Source: UBA1494_A sp963973975
Lineage (GTDB): Bacteria; Bacteroidota; Bacteroidia; Flavobacteriales_E; Vicingaceae
Assembly: GCA_963973975.1 (NCBI GenBank)
Contig: CAXBCF010000002.1
Coordinates: 1 to 64,000, forward strand
Direction: 5' to 3'
Length of the DNA: 64,000 bases
The notes beneath the pieces are model-generated. The model was not told the DNA's origin, searched no databases, and saw only the letters and a list, made by a program, of their open reading frames with translations. Below are positions 59,324-64,000 of this stretch, piece after piece; positions within the stretch are counted from its first letter, which is position 1; each line of letters starts with the position of its first letter. A program made the position numbers and the translations under genes.

Positions 59324-62300
59324 ATGAATTTAACGGAGCTTAAAAAGCGCTATTGTGAGGATGAGCGAATAGCTGAAATTTCCCAAAATTTTAGAAATTT
59401 GCCGCTTTCGCATGTCCATTTAAAAGGTCTAGTAGGCAGTGTTCAGGCATTTGTCGCTTATGGCCTTTCTAAAAATATACCTGTTCATCAATTTTTTATC
59501 CTTTCGGATAAAGAAGAAGCGGCTTATTTTTTAAATGATTTAGAAACATTAGTAGGCGAGCGAGCTTTGTTTTATCCATCCTCTTACAAGCGGGCATATC
59601 AAGTTGAGCAAACAGACAATGCGAATGTTCAATTAAGAGCTGAGGTATTAAATCGATTGAGTGCAAGAGAACAACATTACTTTGTTGTAACTTATCCGGA
59701 AGCACTTTCTGAGTATGTAATCACTGAGAAAAACCTCAAGAAAAATACACTTGAAATTCATCAAAATGATACCATTAGCATTTCATTTTTGATAGAAACT
59801 TTGAATGAATATGGGTTTGAACGAACAGATTTTGTTGGTGAGCCAGGAGAGTTTTCGGTTCGAGGTGGAATTGTCGATATTTACTCTTTTGCGAACGATA
59901 AGCCCTATAGACTAGAATTTTTTGGAGACGAAATAGATTCAATTCGTTTATTCGATCCTGGAACACAGCTTTCCTTGAAAATGCTGAGTCATGTTGCTAT
60001 TTTACCCAATATTCAACATCGAGATAAGGACGAAACACGTTTGCCAATTTTTGAATTTCTACCAGATAACACCGTTTTTTGGTTCAAAAGTTTTACAATT
60101 TGTCGAGATAAAATCGAACAATCTTTTAGAGCAGCACTCAATAGTTTTGAAGAAATTAAATCACCGACCAAACATTTGCTTCCCGAAGAAATGTTTTTGT
60201 CAAAAGAAAAATTGATTCACCTCTGCCTCAAGAAAAATACCATTGAAATAGGGCCAAAAAGCTATTTTGAATCAACTGCTGAAATTCAATTTAATACTAA
60301 AGCTCAACCAGCATTTAACAAGAACTTTGATTTGTTGGCTGAAAACTTAAATCAAAACAAAGAAGCTGGAATAGATAATATTCTTGTTGCTAATAATGCA
60401 AAGCAAATTGAGCGTTTGTATGCCATTTTTGAAGACATTGACAAGGAATTGCACATTGAAACAGTTTTACTTTCTATCTCTCAGGGGTTTATTGACCATG
60501 ATCAAAAATTGGCAGTTTACACCGATCATCAGATTTTTAATCGGTACCATCGATTTCGTTTAAAAGAGAGTTTTAGAAAGAAAGATCAAACCATTACGCT
60601 TAAGGATCTTAACAATTTAAGTCCCGGAGATTTTATTACTCACATCGATCATGGAGTTGGAAAGTTTTCAGGCTTAGAAAAAATTACGGTTGATGGAAAG
60701 CAACAGGAAGCTATTCGAATTTTATACCACAATCAAGACATATTATATGTGAGCATTCATTCGCTGCACCGCATTTCAAAATTTGTTGGTAAAGATGGAA
60801 CGCCACCCAAAGTAGATCGCTTGGGTTCAGATTCATGGAAAAAACTCAAACAAAAAACAAAGAAACAACTTAAACAAATTGCCTTTGATTTAATCAAGTT
60901 GTATGCTGAAAGGAAAACTAAAAAGGGCTTTGCTTTTTCACCGGACAGTTATCTGCAAACAGAATTAGAAGCTTCTTTCTTGTATGAAGACACACCCGAT
61001 CAATACAAAGCAACTCAAGATGTGAAAGCAGATATGGAGTCTGAAACTCCAATGGATCGTTTGATTTGTGGTGATGTAGGTTTCGGAAAAACGGAAGTGG
61101 CTGTGAGAGCTGCTTTTAAAGCAGTGGCTGATAGTAAGCAAGTTGCCATTTTAGTCCCAACAACAATTTTAGCTTGGCAACACTATCAAACATTTAAAAG
61201 TAGACTCAAAGATTTTCCAGCAAAAGTGGATTACATCAATCGCTTTAAAACACAAAAGCAACAAAAAGAAACCCTTCGTAAATTAGAAAATGGAGAAATC
61301 GACATTTTAATTGGTACCCACCGAATTGTTGGAAAAGATGTAAAATTTCATGATTTGGGTTTGCTAATAATTGATGAGGAACAGAAATTTGGAGTAGGTG
61401 TGAAGGACAAATTGAAAACCATGAAGGTAAATGTTGATACTTTGACTTTGACTGCAACGCCTATTCCTAGAACCCTTCAGTTTTCTTTGATGCAAGCCAG
61501 AGATCTTTCGGTAATCAATACACCTCCACCGAATCGTCAGCCAATTTTAACGGAAGTGCATACCTTTAGTGAAGAATTAATTCGCGATGCCATTGCTTAT
61601 GAAATTAGTCGTGGAGGACAAGTGTTTTTTATTCATAACCGCGTTCAAAATATACAAGAAGTTGCCGGAATGATTCAGCGTTTAGTGCCTGATGCAAAAG
61701 TGCTCATCGGTCACGGACAAATGAAAGGAGAGGAATTAGAAGAAATAATGCTTTCATTCATTAATGGAGAATACGATGTTTTAGTTGCGACTACCATCAT
61801 TGAAAGCGGTTTAGATATTCCCAACTCCAATACCATTATTATCAACAATGCAAATAATTTTGGGTTAAGCGATTTGCACCAGATGCGCGGAAGAGTAGGT
61901 CGTTCGAATAAAAAAGCATTTTGTTATTTATTGGCACCTCCTATGATTTCACTTTCTTCTGAAGCTAGAAAAAGATTGCAAGCTTTGGAGCAATTTTCAG
62001 ATTTAGGAAGCGGTTTTCAAATAGCCATGAAAGATTTGGATATTCGTGGAGCAGGGAATTTGTTGGGAGCAGAGCAAAGTGGCTTTATTTCGGAAATTGG
62101 GTTTGAGATGTATCAAAAGATTTTGAATGAAGCCATTCAAGAGTTGAAAGAAACTACTTTCAAGGAAATGTATCAAGATTTACATGGAGCTTTTGTTCAA
62201 GATTGTCAGATTGAAACGGATTTGGAGATTTTAATTCCAGACGATTATGTGAGTAGTATTGCCGAAAGAATTAATCTTTATAAAGAGCTCGATAATTTAG

Positions 62301-62662
62301 AGAAAGAAGAAGAATTATCTCTCTTTGAAAAACAACTGATTGATCGCTTTGGGCCATTACCTAAAGCTACTAAAGAAATGATCCAGGCTATTAAATTACG
62401 ATGGACTGCAAAAGACTTGGGATTAGAAAAAGTAATATTGAAACAGAATAGAATGCTTTGCTACTTCATTTCAAATCAAGAAAGTCCGTATTATCAATCA
62501 CCTACCTTTACCAAGGTTTTACAATTTGTCCAGCAAAACCCCAATCGTTGTAAATTAAAAGAACGCAACAACAAATTGAGCTTAATATTCGATCACGTTT
62601 CTAGCATTGAGAAATCAATTCAATTGTTGGAAAAGGTTTTGGTTAAAGAATTAACTTTATAA
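59324..62662 (+). CDS. mfd: Transcription-repair coupling factor
   Basis: A 1112-residue ATP-dependent translocase that removes stalled RNA polymerase and recruits UvrA. The N-terminal UvrB-like module (1-320) includes DFVGEPGEFSVRGGIVDIY. An RNA-polymerase-interacting CarD-like domain follows (LSPGDFITHIDHGVGKFSG, ~435-500). The helicase core has Walker A GDVGFGKTEVAVRAAF, LIIDEEQKFGV (DEEQ box), TLTATPIPRTL and TTIIESGLDIPNSNTIIINNA, then HQMRGRVGRS. The C-terminal TRCF domain closes the protein. Length and order are standard. No partner gene is close. Confidence 0.97.
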   Translation: MNLTELKKRYCEDERIAEISQNFRNLPLSHVHLKGLVGSVQAFVAYGLSKNIPVHQFFILSDKEEAAYFLNDLETLVGERALFYPSSYKRAYQVEQTDNANVQLRAEVLNRLSAREQHYFVVTYPEALSEYVITEKNLKKNTLEIHQNDTISISFLIETLNEYGFERTDFVGEPGEFSVRGGIVDIYSFANDKPYRLEFFGDEIDSIRLFDPGTQLSLKMLSHVAILPNIQHRDKDETRLPIFEFLPDNTVFWFKSFTICRDKIEQSFRAALNSFEEIKSPTKHLLPEEMFLSKEKLIHLCLKKNTIEIGPKSYFESTAEIQFNTKAQPAFNKNFDLLAENLNQNKEAGIDNILVANNAKQIERLYAIFEDIDKELHIETVLLSISQGFIDHDQKLAVYTDHQIFNRYHRFRLKESFRKKDQTITLKDLNNLSPGDFITHIDHGVGKFSGLEKITVDGKQQEAIRILYHNQDILYVSIHSLHRISKFVGKDGTPPKVDRLGSDSWKKLKQKTKKQLKQIAFDLIKLYAERKTKKGFAFSPDSYLQTELEASFLYEDTPDQYKATQDVKADMESETPMDRLICGDVGFGKTEVAVRAAFKAVADSKQVAILVPTTILAWQHYQTFKSRLKDFPAKVDYINRFKTQKQQKETLRKLENGEIDILIGTHRIVGKDVKFHDLGLLIIDEEQKFGVGVKDKLKTMKVNVDTLTLTATPIPRTLQFSLMQARDLSVINTPPPNRQPILTEVHTFSEELIRDAIAYEISRGGQVFFIHNRVQNIQEVAGMIQRLVPDAKVLIGHGQMKGEELEEIMLSFINGEYDVLVATTIIESGLDIPNSNTIIINNANNFGLSDLHQMRGRVGRSNKKAFCYLLAPPMISLSSEARKRLQALEQFSDLGSGFQIAMKDLDIRGAGNLLGAEQSGFISEIGFEMYQKILNEAIQELKETTFKEMYQDLHGAFVQDCQIETDLEILIPDDYVSSIAERINLYKELDNLEKEEELSLFEKQLIDRFGPLPKATKEMIQAIKLRWTAKDLGLEKVILKQNRMLCYFISNQESPYYQSPTFTKVLQFVQQNPNRCKLKERNNKLSLIFDHVSSIEKSIQLLEKVLVKELTL

Positions 62663-62713
62663 ATGGATTAAATCTATTTCACTTTTTTTCATTAGCTTGT
62701 TAATATTTTCTAT

Positions 62714-62742
62714 TTGCAACTTTCCCAATATACTATCTTTGA
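62714..62742 (+). promoter_or_regulatory. Predicted -33/-7 promoter of the Na/Pi cotransporter gene
   Basis: TTTG at 62714-62717 and a perfect -7 box TATCTTTG at 62735-62742, 17 bases apart. Predicted start is near 62748, leaving a leader of about 12 bases. It is one of the best-matched pairs in the window. Confidence 0.55.
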
Positions 62743-62759
62743 CATCTTAATTGCTGTCA

Positions 62760-64000
62760 TGGATGATATTTGGAAATTACTTGCGGGTCTAGGGATTTTT
62801 CTATTTGGAATGTACCTCTTGGAAGAGGCCATTAAAACACTTTCAGGTCGCTCTTTCAAGCAATTAATAAAAAACTATACCCGAAATCGGTTTAAATCGA
62901 TTTTGACTGGAACCTTTTCAACGGCCGTACTTCAAAGCAGTTCAGCAGTTTCTTTAATCGTAATTGCCTTTGTTGGTGCAGGTATTATGTCCCTCGTAAA
63001 TGCGATGGGGGTAATCGTAGGTTCAAATTTAGGAACTACGATCACTAGTTGGTTAGTAGCTTCTTTAGGATTTAAATTTAGCATAGAATCTCTTGCTTTG
63101 CCCATTATTGCAGTTGGAGGTTTGGGACTTATTTTTCTAGGAAAAACAGGTAAATACGCCAACCTTTCAAAACTTTTAGTTGGTTTTGGATTTATTTTCA
63201 TGGGATTGGATTACATAAAAGTGAGTGTATCTGAACTTGTAGAAAATGTACCACTTGAGTACCTGAGAGATCGACACTTTTTCACTTATGTTTTTGCAGG
63301 TTTCTTATTAACCGCATTGGTGCAAAGTAGCTCGGCTGCTATGGCATTGATTCTAACCGCTGTGAGTACTTCCATGATTAGTTTTCCCGAAGCCTGCGCA
63401 ATGGTAATTGGTAGCAATGTCGGCACAACCATCACTGTAATTATTGGAACATTTGGTGCGACAACTTCAATGAAAAGAGTTGCTTTTAGCCACTTCTTTT
63501 TTAATTTAGTTACTGCGCTTTTGGCCATGATTTTCTTTTCATTAATCATTGATTTTATCTTCCTAATCTATCATGCAGAAGCTGATCCAGTTATCGCTTT
63601 AGCTATTTTTCACACTGTTTTCAATGTGTTTGGAGTGCTTGTTTTTACTCCATTTATAAAAATATTTGCTCGATTAATCAAAAAGATATATCCCGAAAAA
63701 AAGAACATTTACACCAAATACATTCACGCTACACTAACCGAATTTCCCGATGCATCAACTACGGCTTTCAAAAAGGAAGCTAGCTATTTGTATCATTTGG
63801 TGATGTATCATAATTTGAAATCTTTACACATTGATGAAACACTCGTTTTGAACCCACTTTACGACAATGATGGAAATCAAATTCTTTTGCCAAAAGACAG
63901 GTTTAAAGCTTATGACTTAATTAAAGAATTACAGTCAGAATTATTTGCTTATGCATCTAAATTGCAGACAAATGAGTTAAGAGAAGAGGAAGCTGATTTA
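62760..64000 (+). CDS. Na/Pi cotransporter family protein (PhoU-domain type), truncated by the window end
   Basis: The frame starts at the ATG at 62760 (MDDIWKLLAGLGIFLFGMYLL) and stays open to the last base, so the 413 residues seen are the N-terminal part. Two inverted PF02690 repeats are clear, each with the QSSSA motif: LQSSSAVSLIVIAF...VGSNLGTTIT and VQSSSAAMALILTA...IGSNVGTTIT. About eight membrane helices end near residue 300. A soluble tail follows (LTEFPDASTTAFKKEASYLYHLVMYHN) that should continue into a PhoU-like domain in these proteins. It probably imports phosphate with sodium. The full length cannot be judged. Confidence 0.9.

Noticed and set aside
63286..63549. Antisense open frames within the Na/Pi cotransporter gene
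   Set aside because: The plus-strand frame has clear duplicated QSSSA motifs and is open to the end of the window; the antisense frames are by-products.
1..64000. CRISPR array, rRNA operon, toxin-antitoxin or defence system
   Set aside because: No regularly spaced direct repeats, no rRNA segments, and none of the gene products matches known nuclease or toxin families; the small gene pair at 11220-11782 lacks toxin-antitoxin features.

Overview
The window is a contiguous stretch of an AT-rich, gene-dense chromosome from a member of the Bacteroidota, most likely a free-living (marine or aquatic) Flavobacteriales-type bacterium. The signs are a type IX secretion (T9SS) type-B sorting domain on the first partial protein, the T9SS regulator PorX, a fused LpxC-FabZ enzyme, a DUF2723 membrane protein, DUF5723 and DUF3822 proteins, and promoters of the Bacteroidota TAnnTTTG (-7) kind with very few Shine-Dalgarno sequences. 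I cannot name a species. No insertion sequence, prophage, integrase, CRISPR array or rRNA was seen.

Layout. 1-10.5 kb: end of a T9SS cargo protein, an AI-2E-type permease, an LEA14-like lipoprotein, then a leftward run (DUF2723 protein, secreted hypothetical, secreted serine-hydrolase homologue, GNAT, GpmI, M20 dipeptidase). 10.6-12.3 kb: tRNA-Gln followed by decayed tandem copies of its 3' end and terminator, palindromic repeats and three small membrane-protein genes, the only clearly accessory-looking patch. 12.4-16.8 kb: methyltransferase, PrmC, RibD, EamA-like permease, YigZ/IMPACT protein. 16.8-21.5 kb: a repeat-filled gap, flippase, methyltransferase, GT4 glycosyltransferase, RNase HII. 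21.5-29.1 kb: a lipoprotein/outer-membrane protein pair, two hydrolases (one fused to OsmC), Tpx and an OlsF-like double acyltransferase. 29.5-37.4 kb: RecD-like helicase, a pseudopilin-like protein with DUF3822, RsmD, CoaD, a thioredoxin-fold protein without cysteines, M20 amidohydrolase and alanine racemase. 37.4-44.1 kb: GT-C/TPR protein, histidine kinase, Fbp, GNAT and aspartokinase. 44.1-47.6 kb: two Wzz-like proteins and a Wzy/WaaL-like protein. 47.5-55.5 kb: a leftward lipid A block (HD hydrolase; LpxD, LpxC-FabZ, LpxA, ABC ATPase, EF-P, second LpxD-like protein, RsbU-type phosphatase). 55.5-64 kb: PorX, TsaE, alanine dehydrogenase, a small membrane protein, Mfd and a truncated Na/Pi cotransporter.

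How the parts fit. Much of the window serves the cell envelope: lipid A synthesis, aminolipid acylation, polysaccharide chain-length control and polymerisation, lipid-linked sugar flipping, GT-C glycosyltransferases, alanine racemase for peptidoglycan, and T9SS export with its regulator. The rest is housekeeping metabolism, translation and repair.

The most interesting general signal is promoter geometry. Seven genes carry a perfect TAnnTTTG box only 4-7 nt before their ATG, which predicts leaderless or nearly leaderless mRNAs for, among others, lpxD, ribD, tsaE and mfd. Several proteins also look like degenerate or diverged enzymes: a beta-lactamase-fold protein without SxxK, a thioredoxin-fold protein with SxxS instead of CxxC, and a second LpxD lacking one conserved His.
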